Shown piece by piece: positions 1 to 10,431 of a DNA stretch of 64,000 bases. The notes beneath the pieces are model-generated. The model was not told the DNA's origin. It worked only from the letters and a program-made list of their open reading frames with translations, and ran no database searches. The translations under genes and the position numbers were made by a program. Within the stretch, counting starts at the first letter, position 1; the number at the start of each line of letters is the position of its first letter. Source of the stretch: Cymbomonas tetramitiformis (lineage: Eukaryota; Chlorophyta; Pyramimonadophyceae; Pyramimonadales; Pyramimonadaceae); the NCBI GenBank assembly GCA_001247695.2, contig LGRX02035173.1, positions 1 through 64,000 of the forward strand, read 5' to 3'.

Positions 1-36
1 TTTTAAATGGCGTGCTGTGTTTGTTTTTGTTTTCAG

Positions 37-3000
37 TAAGCGGTACATTGCCATTGACGGACATGGTAGGCACGAGTTTTTCACTCGTGCCTTCCAAGAT
101 GGCGCCGTGGTAGGCGGCAAAAAACTAGAGGCCCGGGACAAAAGGTTTCTGGAATGCAACGTCATCGTGGTGTCGGAGGACATCACCAAGGAGGAGGTTA
201 CATGCCTCGCCCTCTCGCGCATCGTCCAGAACGAGAAGGGGTCCAAGAAAAAAACCTTTTTCGACGACTACACCTCCTTCAAATGGCTGATGTCCTCCAT
301 TGACAAGACCGTGGCCAAACCACAGAAGTTGGTTGTTTTGTTCTCTCACATCGACCCTTCGTTATACTCGTTGATGTTCTTCAAGAGGATGGCCCACATC
401 CACGAAAAGGTGATCGGGCCCGACGAGCGGTTGGAGGCCTTGCTTCGCGAGAACTGCGAAGCTTTGGGGAAGGATTCCCCCTTCGGCTTCAACTCCTTGT
501 TCGACAACAAGGAATTCCAACGTCTTAATCCGACACAAAGATATCAGGTACGGTGGAAGCCGGTCTTTATTTTATTGTGTTACATGCAACCATCACGCCT
601 GAAGACAAACACATGTCTCAGGTTTTCCTGAAAGTGAACGAGAACGTCAAGTTCGCCGTGAAGGACGAGAATGGCGAGCTCCACTTGAAGAAGAAGAAGC
701 AATGCGCGACTTTGGGCTTCGTCGGAACCACACGCGCCTTCACGGACTTGTGTTCGTTTGTGCTGCTTCGTCAAGAAGTCCGCTCACAGCTAGAGCTTCA
801 AAGCTCTAAGGGGAAGGCGAAAAAAACTGAAGAGGCGTCCAAGTTCTTGGAGGACCTGAGCGCCGGAAAGTAAGTCCATCTACCACGGTTTGGTTAAAGC
901 CGTGAACTATTTTTTTATGCGGAAAGGTGATGGGTGTTAAACTTTTGTTTACAGGTACGATGGTACTTTCTTCGACGCCAACGAGACTTGCTCCAAGACC
1001 AGTAACTTGCCTCGCTTGAACCGGGATGTCGAGCCGAAAGTCGTGCAGGACATGCTGAAGAAGCACAACGAGATGGTTGAGTGGGAGGAGACTGCTGTGG
1101 AGGCTCAGGAGAGTGGCGTCGAGACCCTTGCGGAAGTTGCAGCTGGTGAGACGGGTGGGGATGTTGAAGAGGAAAAGGAAGAGACGCAGGAAGGTGCGTC
1201 GGTTGGGGATGATGACGAGGTAGGCGATGGGGATGAGGAGGTAGAAGGTGAGGAACCGGTTGGTGAGGAAGATGGTCAGGAGAACGAGGAGGAGGAGAAC
1301 GAAGAGGAAGAGGAGGGCGATGAGGAGGAGGATGGAAAGTTTGACTTTGAAAAGGAGTCGGATGAGGTTCGTGAAACACGTGAAGATCGGAAGCGGAAGA
1401 GACAGGAAGTGGCGGATTGGTTTGCGGCGGAGGACGCGGGGGAACATGTCCCAAAATCAAAGAAGCAGAGAAAGGATCTAACTAAGAAGAGGGCGGAGAT
1501 GGGGAAGCTACGTCAAGAGTTGCAGGCCTTTGAGGAGGAGGATGCCGCTTACGCGGCTTGGCTTAGCGACAAGGAGAAACAGAAGGATGAGCAGGACATG
1601 GAGGACGACCCGGCCCCCTGCGCGGAATGGATGAAGCCTTGGGTTGGGGTGTCGCGAGGGAACCCGGACTACGAAGGGTTGCGACAATGGAAGATGGCAG
1701 GCGGAACGCTCCGAAATGGAACGCAGCAGAAGGGACCGGTGAAGGAGAGCATTGAGATTGGGCAGTTCTTGAAGATGAATGAGGAGGCGTTGAAGCCTGG
1801 TGTACGGCATCATGTGCACAATATTGTGTCCGTGGAGGTGCCGAAGGTGGTAGCGGTGAAGAACCGGGGCGTGACGCGTGGCACGAAGGTGAAGGATGAG
1901 AAGGTGGAGTACGTCTTGGAGTTAATCCATCAACACGGACATGCCGAGTCTGAGAAGTTGTTGGTGTTGACATCGGTTGCCATGAACTCCCAAGGCATCC
2001 CGCTGTTGCAGCTGTACTTCGGCGAAGCTCTCGGGGCCATGGACGTCATCACGCCCAACGCGGCGGAAGATAAGTTTTGTGTGGCGGCGGTCATCACGGA
2101 TGTTCCGTGGGGCCATGAGAGCAAGACCGGGTACAACACGAAGGTGGATTGGGATGCGTTCGCAGTCAAGTTGGACGAGCTGTGCGCGAACAACGATGGC
2201 AAGTCGGAGGTTCATAAATACGCCGATCTGGGAAAGGTGGACGGAGACACCATTGTGTGTGCCTTAGGCGACAGTGAAGCCCTTCGAGCTTTGGAGGCGG
2301 GCTGGAAGGCGTTGAAGCACCCGGTAGGATCGATGTAACACTTGTTGCTTTGAAGGCACCCTTTTATTTTTGTTTTTTTGTTACGTTTCTTAAAGGGAGG
2401 GAAAAGGGGGGAAGGATCACAGGTGTACAAGACAATGCCGGGGTACATCGTGACGGAGGGGAACCGCAACAACGCGACTTTCACGAACACTCCAAAGTCC
2501 GTGGGACACCAGTACACGACTTTTGCACGGAAGCTGGAGGCTCCGAAGTTGGACTTCAAGACCAGCATCCAAACCAGGGGGCAGCAATGTAAGGACCTTG
2601 ACTTTGATTATTTCCCGCTGAATTGTTGGACTGGAAACATTTTGCGTGCCCTAAGTTACCAAGAGGTGAAGGCTTTTGAGAAGGCCTTGGAAAAGCACCT
2701 GGCTGAGAGCTGGGAACCAAGCTGGAAGGAAATGGATGAGGAGCAGAGGATGGACATCGTTCAGACCGAGGTAGAACATCACGCACGACCTTTCCAAGCT
2801 GTTCAAGTGCAGGATACCTTCAAGCACGATTGCGCCGTAGTGGGATGCTTGAAGGGCGGTAAGCCCTGCGAAGAGCATGGCAAGACCTTGGTGGTGGGAC
2901 AGAAAAAGGTGGAGCTCATGGAGCTGTTGGTGGAGCGGTACACAACCGACATCGACATGGTGGTGCTGGACCCGTTCATGGGAAGTGGTGCGTGTCATTG

Positions 3001-3249
3001 TGGATGCATTGGTTTTGCCGCGAGGGACACGCCGGGGTATTGAAAGATGTTAAGTGTTCCGCAGGAACCACTGGGATTGGAGCGCTTCGCATGGGACGCG
3101 CCTTCATCGGCGGGGAGAGGAAGCGTGCAAACTTCATTAGCGCGGTGCACTATTTATCTCACGCGGTGTTCTGCTGCGCGAAGCGCCATGTGGGGGATCT
3201 TGGATTGAGTGAGCCGTACCGGAAGATGAAAGTGACAAACGTGAAGTAG
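37..3249 (+). CDS. Spliced beta-class amino DNA methyltransferase (N6-A/N4-C type), 5' end outside window
   Basis: Five exons can be joined in one frame: 37-547 (after a TTTTCAG acceptor), 622-869, 955-2323, 2423-2987 and 3065-3249 (stop TAG). The introns are 74-99 nt with GT..AG ends. The joined C-terminal part has the signature of an S-adenosylmethionine-dependent amino-methyltransferase: motif IV as TDVPWG (2096-2113) and motif I as DPFMGSG-TTGIGA, whose glycine loop is split by the last intron (2969-2987 joined to 3065). Motif IV before motif I is the circularly permuted beta order of DNA N6-adenine/N4-cytosine enzymes. Between them lies about 290 residues with Cys/His, probably target recognition. 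Exon 3 also encodes a long Glu/Asp-rich low-complexity stretch (about 1090-1370), as in nuclear proteins. DVPW instead of DPPY/W is a substitution at position 2. Host gene or domesticated element gene cannot be told apart here. Confidence 0.72.
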
Positions 3250-3469
3250 AACATCGAAAGTTCGTGAAAGTTAGTTAGGGATCTTGGCGGGGAAAGAAGT
3301 ATGTTTTGAACCTAACTGGGGGGCCGGCCACCCGGACTTGTGGTTAGTAGTGGTCCGCGAAAGCACGTGAAAAACCAATGGAGAACGTAGTTGGTCAATG
3401 CACGAAGACGAGTAGGCGATGGGGCGAAGGGCACTAGAAAAGGTGAAGTCGTGTTAAACTCTGGAGGCA
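3250..3469. other. 3' flank of the methyltransferase gene, nothing recognised
   Basis: No coding signal is seen after the TAG at 3247-3249. This stretch probably holds the 3' UTR of the gene on the left. It ends where base composition turns strongly AT-rich. Confidence 0.4.
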
Positions 3470-4390
3470 AAACATGCGCGCCGGTAACTTTGTTTTGAAT
3501 ATTGATTTGAAGCTGTATATTTCATGTGATATATAAATATAAAATATTCCTGAAATTGCAAAGAAATCGGGGTTTTTTGAAGAAATTTCAAAAAATTTAG
3601 AAAAACCCCCAAAAAGTGCATATAAAACTAGAAAAAATAAAAGGGGTTCATCGATGAACACCCAAAAACATATTTCATAAAAATCAGACGTATAAAGTGT
3701 GATTTTGCTACCGAGATTCGAAAAAAAATTTGAAGCTGGAGAATGCGTGAAATATGGTACAAATTCAATGGAAAATTTTTGTTTTCTTAACACAAAAAAC
3801 CCCATAAACTTTCCTTAATTCAGGCTGACAAAGATGATTTTTTTAGTTAAAATCAGGAATATTTCTTAAACCCTAAAACAACCGGGAAATTAAATAAAAT
3901 TACATTCAACTCGGGAAAATCTTAAACCCTAGATTCGGTCAAATTTTTTCAGGGCCTCCCCTTGTAAAACTCCCCAACACCCAAAAAGGCCCGAAATTCA
4001 TATAAAACTAGGAAAAATAAAAGGGGTTCATCGATGAACCCCCAAAAACATTTTTCATAAAAATCAGACGTAAAAAGTTTCATTTTGCTACCGAGTTTCG
4101 AAAAAAAATTTGAAGCTTAAAAATGCGTGAAATATTATACAAGTTCAATGGAAAATTTATGTTTTCTTAACACAAAAAACCCCATAAACCTTCCTTAATT
4201 CAGGCTGAAAAAGATGATTTCTTTCGTGAAAATTAGGAATATTTCTTAAACCCTAAATCAACCGGAAAATTAAATAAAATTACATTCCACCCGGGAAAAT
4301 CTTAAACCCTAGATTCGGTCAAATTTTCGATTTTTTTAGGGCCTCCCATTGTAAAACTCCCGAACTCCCGAAACTCCCAAACTCCCCAAT
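3470..4390. repeat. AT-rich 381-bp direct duplication
   Basis: Two imperfect copies of one unit lie head to tail. The landmark AAAAGGGGTTCATCGATGAA occurs near 3639 and again near 4020, and is followed in both by matching blocks with AAACCCTAA-like motifs. No open frame has protein-like composition. The block ends at about 4390, exactly where the gypsy protease frame starts, so it may be what replaced the gag and 5' LTR of that element. Confidence 0.7.
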
Positions 4391-4396
4391 TGCGTT

Positions 4397-5416
4397 TGGT
4401 GGGTAGGCAGAGTACGAGTAAAGGTCTTGGTGGACTCTGGAGCTTCTTCTAGCTTCACTTCTGTGGAGGCCGCCAAGAAGTTTAAACTCCAGCCCAAGAA
4501 ACACGAGACGCCGATGAAGGTGCAGGTGGCAGATGGCACCGCGTACGACGCCAACTCTTGCGTCCGTCCGAAGCTCACAGCCGAGACACGGAAGGGCAGT
4601 TATGCCAAACAGGTTACTCTGCGCGTCATGCCACTAGCACTCGGAGTGGACATAGTGTTGGGCGGAGACTGGCTACGAGCACAGAAGAAGGTCACATTTG
4701 ACTACGCCCAGTATGGTAGCGTGAAGTTCGGACATGGGTCGCAGAAAGTAGTCATCGCGGGTTGCAACCCTGGGTCGTCATCTACAGGGTCTGGGCAGGC
4801 CATGGGACTGGTAGAGGCACAGCTTATCAGTACTAAGCAAGCCAGGAAGGACCTGCGAGCTTTGAAGAATAGCGGCGAGGAGGCGTACCTGATGTATCTG
4901 GCTCCAGATGGCACATTTAAAATGGAGGCCACCGACGACCCCAACTCTCCTTTAGAGGCCTCTGCAGCCTTATCAGAGTCATCTTCATCATCATCATCGG
5001 AGGCAGAGGGTGACGACGCTAGGCCAAGGGGGGGGGAAGTTACCTCTGACGAGGAAGGCTGCGACAGCGACAGTACAGTAGCAAGCGTAGCCACCCTAAT
5101 CTCCGACAGCAGTTCGTCTGAATCTGAACAAGATGCAACGGAGCAGGAGGACTGGGCACAGAAGCAGGTGTGTGCTCTGCGACCGGTGACGTGCCCCACA
5201 TCAGCGCAACCCGCTGTGCGAGACTGGGGACCTTACCCCACAAGGGCCAGATGGGAGGCGTTCCAGATGCTTCCACGAGAGCGCAGGGAGCAGGCTGCAC
5301 AGCATCACGCGGAGGAATTGGAACCTGAGTGGGAAGAGGAGGCATACTGTTTGCCTTGTGGAAAACAGGGCAGGCACTGCGTCTGCAGCAGGAGCAACGG
5401 AGGAGCAGAGGGGTGA
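4397..5416 (+). CDS. Gypsy aspartic protease ORF (5'-truncated)
   Basis: The frame gives RVKVLVDSGASSSF at its start, the catalytic D-S-G of a retropepsin, and later DIVLGGDWL, the second conserved hydrophobic-Gly motif. The frame is open back to about 4391, without an ATG, where the AT-rich repeat begins, so the N-terminus is missing. After the protease comes an acidic/serine-rich linker, ending at a stop at 5416. The next ORF overlaps in the -1 frame (from 5329 or earlier), so pol is reached by a -1 frameshift or has a one-base indel. No canonical X-XXY-YYZ heptamer is obvious in the overlap. Confidence 0.8.
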   Translation, partial: WWVGRVRVKVLVDSGASSSFTSVEAAKKFKLQPKKHETPMKVQVADGTAYDANSCVRPKLTAETRKGSYAKQVTLRVMPLALGVDIVLGGDWLRAQKKVTFDYAQYGSVKFGHGSQKVVIAGCNPGSSSTGSGQAMGLVEAQLISTKQARKDLRALKNSGEEAYLMYLAPDGTFKMEATDDPNSPLEASAALSESSSSSSSEAEGDDARPRGGEVTSDEEGCDSDSTVASVATLISDSSSSESEQDATEQEDWAQKQVCALRPVTCPTSAQPAVRDWGPYPTRARWEAFQMLPRERREQAAQHHAEELEPEWEEEAYCLPCGKQGRHCVCSRSNGGAEG

Positions 5417-8400
5417 ACCACAGGAGATCGCGCAGAGTTAGCGAGCCAGTACTGGCAGCACCTATAGAAGCTGAGACAGGGCAAGGCAAAGATGGGTATA
5501 GCTGTTTCAGGAAAGAGGCACCAGCTGCTGCGGCGACACCTAGTGATGAGCACAGCAAAGGTGAGACCAAGGAGGCCAAGCCGGATGAGGAGGACGCAGA
5601 GGTACCACAATGGATCCTGGACGAGCTGGTGAAGCTGAAGCAGCGGTACCAGGACGTGGTGGGCATGGAGCTTCCTGAGGGCGTAGTGGACCGCGACCAC
5701 AAATCGCCGCTGCGCGTGGACCCCGAGTACCGTGATGGTGCACGACACAAGAGGTGCTACAAGCTGTCCATGGAGGAGTTACGACAACTTCGTGGGCAAC
5801 TGGACGAGCTCTTGGCAAAGGGATACATCCGTCCCTCGTCTTCACCTTGGGGCAGTCCAGTCCTGATGGTGCCCAAGCCCCCCAACCCCAAGGAGCTGCG
5901 ACTGGTGATCGACTATCGCCAGATCAACGAGATCACTGTGAAGGACCGTTACCCTCTCCCTGACGTACAGTCCCTCATTGATGACCTCCAGGGAGCGACT
6001 ATCTTCTCCACCGCGGACGCTCTGTGGGGATTCTGGCAGGTGCCCATGGAGGAGGACGCTATCGAGAAGACAGCGATGACCACGCCGTTCGGAGCTTATG
6101 AGTGGCTGGTTATGCCTATGGGGCTGTCCAATAGCCCTTCGTGCTGGCAGCGAATGATGCAGAAGTACTTGGGCCACCTGCCGTTCGTCAGAGTCTTTGT
6201 GGATGACATCATGATCTTCTCTCGCAACCCCGAGGAGCACCTGGACCATCTGCGGCAGGTTTTGGAGGTATGCCGACAGAATAAGGTCAAGTTGAAGGAG
6301 TCCAAGTTACGTTGTTTTAAACGCTCAGTACGTTTTCTGGGACACGTCATTGACCGCACAGGTTGCCGACCTCAGCAAGACAAGATAGCTTCCATACGGG
6401 ACTGGCCGCGACTCGAGACGGTGAAGCACGTGCGACAGTTCTTGGGCTTGGCTGGGTTCTATCGACGGTACATACAGGGTTTCGCTGACTTAGCGCACCC
6501 TTTGACCAAGCTGACTAAGAACCTAGTGCCATGGGAATGGGGACCAGAGCAGGAACACGCCTTTGAACGCCTCAAGACCGCTCTCACCACTGCACCGACC
6601 TTGATCTTGCCCGATCAGGAAGCAGCGCATCGCGGCACCAGCCCCTTTGTTGTGCAGACTGATGCGAGTGCAGTGGCATTAGCTGGCGTGCTAATGCAGG
6701 ATCTAGGCAAGGGCCTGCAACCCATAGCCTTCGAGAGTAAGCAATTCTCGTCTGCTGAGCAGAACTACCACGCAGGTGAGCGTGAGCTAGCCGCCATCCA
6801 CCACTGCACTACGCAGACTTGGAGACATTACCTGATATTCACGGAGTTCAGGTTAATGGGGGATCATGCTCCTCTAAAGTGGTTATTCGCACCTGGACGG
6901 GAGCTCAGCCGACGCCAGGCTAGGTGGTACGAAGACCTGGTGGAGGTAGGAGTGCACGCCATGGAGCACGTGCCTGGACGCACACTGGTGGTACCGGACG
7001 CTGCCTCACGGCGACCGGACTACGTGCAGGCGACGGCGCGCGAGGGGCTGAAGGAGGCTGGCTATGTGGATCCGAGCACTGACCAGCCGGTGTCTGCAGA
7101 GGAGGGTAGAAGAGCTGCGGGAGCCAAGGGGAAATCAGAAGACATGGTGGCTGGCCTGAAGGTTGCAGAAGAGGAAGACCCCACTTCACCCCTGGACTTA
7201 GAGCTCAGCTCGTCGGACGAGGAGGAAGGTGAGTACCCACCGGTCAGTGAGCCCAAAGTAACCGGTAAGCTAACTCAGCTGAACGGTCTCTGGTGGGCAG
7301 AAACACCGGACTTATGGCTGGACGCTATGGTCACAGTGGAGAGGATGGCCGCGCTACCAGCAATGGCAGGAGTCCAGACACGAGCCCAGAGTGAGCAGCG
7401 ACCAGCAGAGAAGCAGCAGCCAGCAGCGGTACAGCAGCAGCCCTCACCAAGGATGCAACCTGGGGAACCCCTGGTAGACAATCAGGACTGGAAGCTGATT
7501 CCGTCCGAGTTTAGTCGATTGCAAGCCAAGTACGCGAAAGTGTTGGGTGGACGGTTCCAGGTGGACGCATGCTGCGACCTCATGGGGCAGAACCGGCAGG
7601 TGGACACGTTCTGGACAGATTGTCTGAAGGAACAGTGGAGGGGTCGCGTGGTGTGGTGTAACCCACCCTTCTCGGATTCCAAGGTGAGCATTGCTGACAT
7701 CCTAAGACACTATGCTTCAGAGGCCCGACACGCTCCCCAGAGCACAGCCGCGCTGTTCCTGTTGCCTGACTTCCCGCAGGCTGACTGGCGGCCCCTGCTG
7801 CGAGAGTACGGAATGGAAATTGCAGAGACCATACCCCGAGTGAACGAGCAAGGGGAGCCCAACCGGATGTTCGTCTCTCCTGGCGAAGAAAGGGGACACC
7901 GTACAGCCTTGCAAGAGTTGCCCATTCCATGGCCCGTCTTGGTAGTGTTGGCTAAGCCGCAGCGAAAGCACTTTGAAGAGATCACAGCTCCAAGGGAGAG
8001 ACCCTCAGCATCACCAGCGGTGACTCTCAAGGGCGCAGCAGCCAAGATCAGGGACCAGGCAGGAGTGGTGGAACCAGGCATGTTTCTGCGTGCCTTACGA
8101 GCAGAGCACAGGCGCAGTGAGTACCTTTCAGCTCTGAAGCAGGAATTACTGGCCACTCAACATCACCGCACCGAACATTTTCGACTGGTGAGTAACATCA
8201 TCTGGAGAGTGGCGGAAGGGCGCTATCAGGTGGTCTTAGCTCCCGACTCCCCTCTGAGAGAGCTGGTCTTGAGGGAGGCTCATGAAGCACCTGCAGCTGG
8301 CCACACAGGGAGGGACAAGACCCTGGACAGAGTCAGGCGACGATTCTGGTGGCCGCGTATGGATCTGGACGTAGCTGAATGGGTGAAGACGTGTGTAACC

Positions 8401-10431
8401 TGCCAGCAAACCCAGCCGCGCCAGGGATACCCAGCAGGCCTGTTACAGCCTCACTCTGTGCCTAGTCGATTATGGGAAGTGGTGAGTATAGACTTTGTTA
8501 CTGGGCTTCCCACGACAGAGAGAGGTGTGAACGCCTTCGCCACCTTCACTTGTAAACTGAGTAAGATGGTGCATGTGGTCCCAATGGCGTACAATGATAG
8601 CTCAGCGGAGGTGGTGACCAGAATGTTCATGGATGCGGTGTGGCGACTGCACGGAGCCCCAATGAAGATTGTGTGCGACCGGGACCCGCGCTTTCGAGAT
8701 GCTCTGACCCAGGAGTTCATGCGACTGATGGGCGTGAAGGTAGCCAGCACCACCCCTTATCACCCGCAGAGTGATGGCCAGGCGGAGCGCAGTAACCACA
8801 CTGTGGAGCGCATGCTGCGTTGCTACGTGGCAGAGAACCAGGAGGATTGGGACCTGTGGGTGGCTCCAGTGGAGTACGCCATCAACGACTCCAAGTCGGC
8901 AGTGACAGGGTTCTCACCGTTCGAACTGGTGTATGGACATGCGCCAGCGACTCAGTTGGACCTCTTCATGGATGCAGCTCTGGAGGGAGGCGCAAAGAGG
9001 AGGAAGGGAGGTCGCACAGCAGCGGACAAGCAGGGTACCGCTCACCAGTTGGCCAAGCAGTTCGCGCAGCAGCTGCAGGCGGCACGAGAAGGTTTGCAAC
9101 TAGCTCAGCAGCGTATGATAGAACAGTTCGATGCACGGCACCGTCTCCAACAGTACAAGGTGAATGATCAGGTGTGGGTGGATGGACAGCATCTGACGCT
9201 GCCCGGTGACAGGGGCTTGAAACCCAAGCTGCGCAAGTTGCGGCACGGACCTCTGCGAGTAGTAGAGTGTCTATACAGTGATCGACAGCAAGAACTGCCA
9301 GTACAGGACCGAGGAGCCCCGTCAGCCTACAGACTGGAGCTGCCTGTGCACTGGAAGGTACATGACACTTTCACTGCAGACAGGCTCAGCCCAGTACAGT
9401 CAGGCGCAGATCACTTTGTTAGCAGACGGGAGGAGATGGCACCACCGCCAGTAATGGTAGAAGGGCAGAAGGAGCGCGAGGTGGAGCGCATCATTCGCAC
9501 GCGCTTCAGAAAGCTAGGCGGGAAAACTGGCGGGTCAGTACAGGAGTGGTTGACCAAGTGGAAGGGATTACCACACAGTCACAGCCAGTGGCGGACTCGA
9601 GAAGACCTGGAGGGCAAGGGAGGCAGGCTGGAACCTCTGAGAGCCTTTGAGGCCGATGAGGAGAAGCAGAGGAGGGCTCCAGAAAAGAGGCGTAGGGAGA
9701 CGCACGGCCAGCAGCAGGAGCAGAGGGCTCAGCTCATGGCAATGAGAGCCCCCACTCCGAAGGTCTACAGTAAGGGTGCCAGTCAGGTGTACCAGCCACA
9801 TCTCACAACAGTGCAACACCCCGTGAGAATCCTCGTCCTCTTCTGTGGGACTGGATCTGTGGAGCAACAGTTCCAACGACAGTTCGACGGCTGCGAAGTG
9901 GTGACAGTGGATATTCTTCCCAAGTGGCAAGCAACATGCACTGAGGACATTCTCCACTGGAACTACAAGCTGTACCCCCGACACCACTTCGACGTGATCT
10001 GGGCGAGCCCACCATGTAAGGAGTACAGCAAGGCCAAGACTATAGGAGTACCAGATCTGGAACTGGCTGATCGACGAGTGAAACGTACCCGGCAGATCAT
10101 CGAGTACTACGATCCAGCATACTACTTCATTGAGAACCCAGCTGGGGATGCACTGCGAGGGCTGCACACGCGATCTGTGATGAAGGGGTTACCCGATCCT
10201 CACCCCGTCTCCTACTGTAGGTATGGGACACCTTACATGAAACCTACACATATCTGGACGAACGCCGTGCTACCCGTACCCCTGCTGCAGTGTACTCAAG
10301 CAACGCCATGTCCCGCGAGAGCTGTGCTGGGAAAGCACGAGAACACATCGCAAGAAGGAGTTTCAGCGTCCAGAACACGAGGCATGGGGTCAGCGCAAGC
10401 AGTATACGCGATTCCCCGCACCTTACAGTAA
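5329..10431 (+). CDS. Gypsy pol polyprotein: RT, RNase H, Dam-like MTase, integrase, chromodomain, C5-MTase-like
   Basis: A 1700-codon frame. Residues are numbered from 5329, the reported frame start, not a proven initiator. Reverse transcriptase is about 150-345, with catalytic FVDD at 290-293. RNase H is about 440-565, with TDAS (D445) and a DAAS motif (D557). A phage-Dam-like domain is about 735-860, with VDACCD at 745-750 and catalytic-type NPPF at 778-781. Integrase has an H-H-C-C zinc module at about 985-1030 and core D1055, D1117, E1153 (DD35E). A chromodomain is about 1380-1440 (EVERIIRTRFRK, then EWLTKWKGL). Last is a C5-methyltransferase-like domain about 1495-1620: FCGTGS (motif I), SPPC at 1560-1563 (motif IV with the attacking Cys) and ENP at 1602-1604 (motif VI). 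The stop at 10429-10431 lies inside the MITE, so the natural C-terminus is longer. Confidence 0.88.
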   Translation: MGRGGILFALWKTGQALRLQQEQRRSRGVNHRRSRRVSEPVLAAPIEAETGQGKDGYSCFRKEAPAAAATPSDEHSKGETKEAKPDEEDAEVPQWILDELVKLKQRYQDVVGMELPEGVVDRDHKSPLRVDPEYRDGARHKRCYKLSMEELRQLRGQLDELLAKGYIRPSSSPWGSPVLMVPKPPNPKELRLVIDYRQINEITVKDRYPLPDVQSLIDDLQGATIFSTADALWGFWQVPMEEDAIEKTAMTTPFGAYEWLVMPMGLSNSPSCWQRMMQKYLGHLPFVRVFVDDIMIFSRNPEEHLDHLRQVLEVCRQNKVKLKESKLRCFKRSVRFLGHVIDRTGCRPQQDKIASIRDWPRLETVKHVRQFLGLAGFYRRYIQGFADLAHPLTKLTKNLVPWEWGPEQEHAFERLKTALTTAPTLILPDQEAAHRGTSPFVVQTDASAVALAGVLMQDLGKGLQPIAFESKQFSSAEQNYHAGERELAAIHHCTTQTWRHYLIFTEFRLMGDHAPLKWLFAPGRELSRRQARWYEDLVEVGVHAMEHVPGRTLVVPDAASRRPDYVQATAREGLKEAGYVDPSTDQPVSAEEGRRAAGAKGKSEDMVAGLKVAEEEDPTSPLDLELSSSDEEEGEYPPVSEPKVTGKLTQLNGLWWAETPDLWLDAMVTVERMAALPAMAGVQTRAQSEQRPAEKQQPAAVQQQPSPRMQPGEPLVDNQDWKLIPSEFSRLQAKYAKVLGGRFQVDACCDLMGQNRQVDTFWTDCLKEQWRGRVVWCNPPFSDSKVSIADILRHYASEARHAPQSTAALFLLPDFPQADWRPLLREYGMEIAETIPRVNEQGEPNRMFVSPGEERGHRTALQELPIPWPVLVVLAKPQRKHFEEITAPRERPSASPAVTLKGAAAKIRDQAGVVEPGMFLRALRAEHRRSEYLSALKQELLATQHHRTEHFRLVSNIIWRVAEGRYQVVLAPDSPLRELVLREAHEAPAAGHTGRDKTLDRVRRRFWWPRMDLDVAEWVKTCVTCQQTQPRQGYPAGLLQPHSVPSRLWEVVSIDFVTGLPTTERGVNAFATFTCKLSKMVHVVPMAYNDSSAEVVTRMFMDAVWRLHGAPMKIVCDRDPRFRDALTQEFMRLMGVKVASTTPYHPQSDGQAERSNHTVERMLRCYVAENQEDWDLWVAPVEYAINDSKSAVTGFSPFELVYGHAPATQLDLFMDAALEGGAKRRKGGRTAADKQGTAHQLAKQFAQQLQAAREGLQLAQQRMIEQFDARHRLQQYKVNDQVWVDGQHLTLPGDRGLKPKLRKLRHGPLRVVECLYSDRQQELPVQDRGAPSAYRLELPVHWKVHDTFTADRLSPVQSGADHFVSRREEMAPPPVMVEGQKEREVERIIRTRFRKLGGKTGGSVQEWLTKWKGLPHSHSQWRTREDLEGKGGRLEPLRAFEADEEKQRRAPEKRRRETHGQQQEQRAQLMAMRAPTPKVYSKGASQVYQPHLTTVQHPVRILVLFCGTGSVEQQFQRQFDGCEVVTVDILPKWQATCTEDILHWNYKLYPRHHFDVIWASPPCKEYSKAKTIGVPDLELADRRVKRTRQIIEYYDPAYYFIENPAGDALRGLHTRSVMKGLPDPHPVSYCRYGTPYMKPTHIWTNAVLPVPLLQCTQATPCPARAVLGKHENTSQEGVSASRTRGMGSAQAVYAIPRTLQ
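7531..7960 (+). other. Dam-like N6-adenine methyltransferase domain inside gypsy pol
   Basis: Seen: F-Q-V-D-A-C-C-D, then N-R-x3-F-W-T, then W-R-G-x4-C-N-P-P-F-S, then A-L-F-L-L-P. This spacing matches the phage-type Dam methyltransferase family, where NPP[YF] is motif IV and the first block is the cofactor loop region. It lies after RNase H and before integrase, with no stop on either side, so it is part of the polyprotein. Confidence 0.78.
9820..10260 (+). other. C5-cytosine methyltransferase-like domain at the end of gypsy pol
   Basis: Seen: ILVLFCGTGSVEQQF (motif I with the S-adenosylmethionine loop), an acidic TVDI end of strand 2, DVIWASPPC (motif IV with catalytic Cys) and YYFIENP (motif VI with ENP where ENV is usual). 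No clear motif VIII QRR or long target-recognition domain follows within the frame, so it may be a minimal or altered enzyme. Confidence 0.72.

Noticed and set aside
806..1460. Minus-strand frames opposite the acidic region of the methyltransferase gene
   Set aside because: They are low-complexity reverse readings of a Glu-rich coding stretch.
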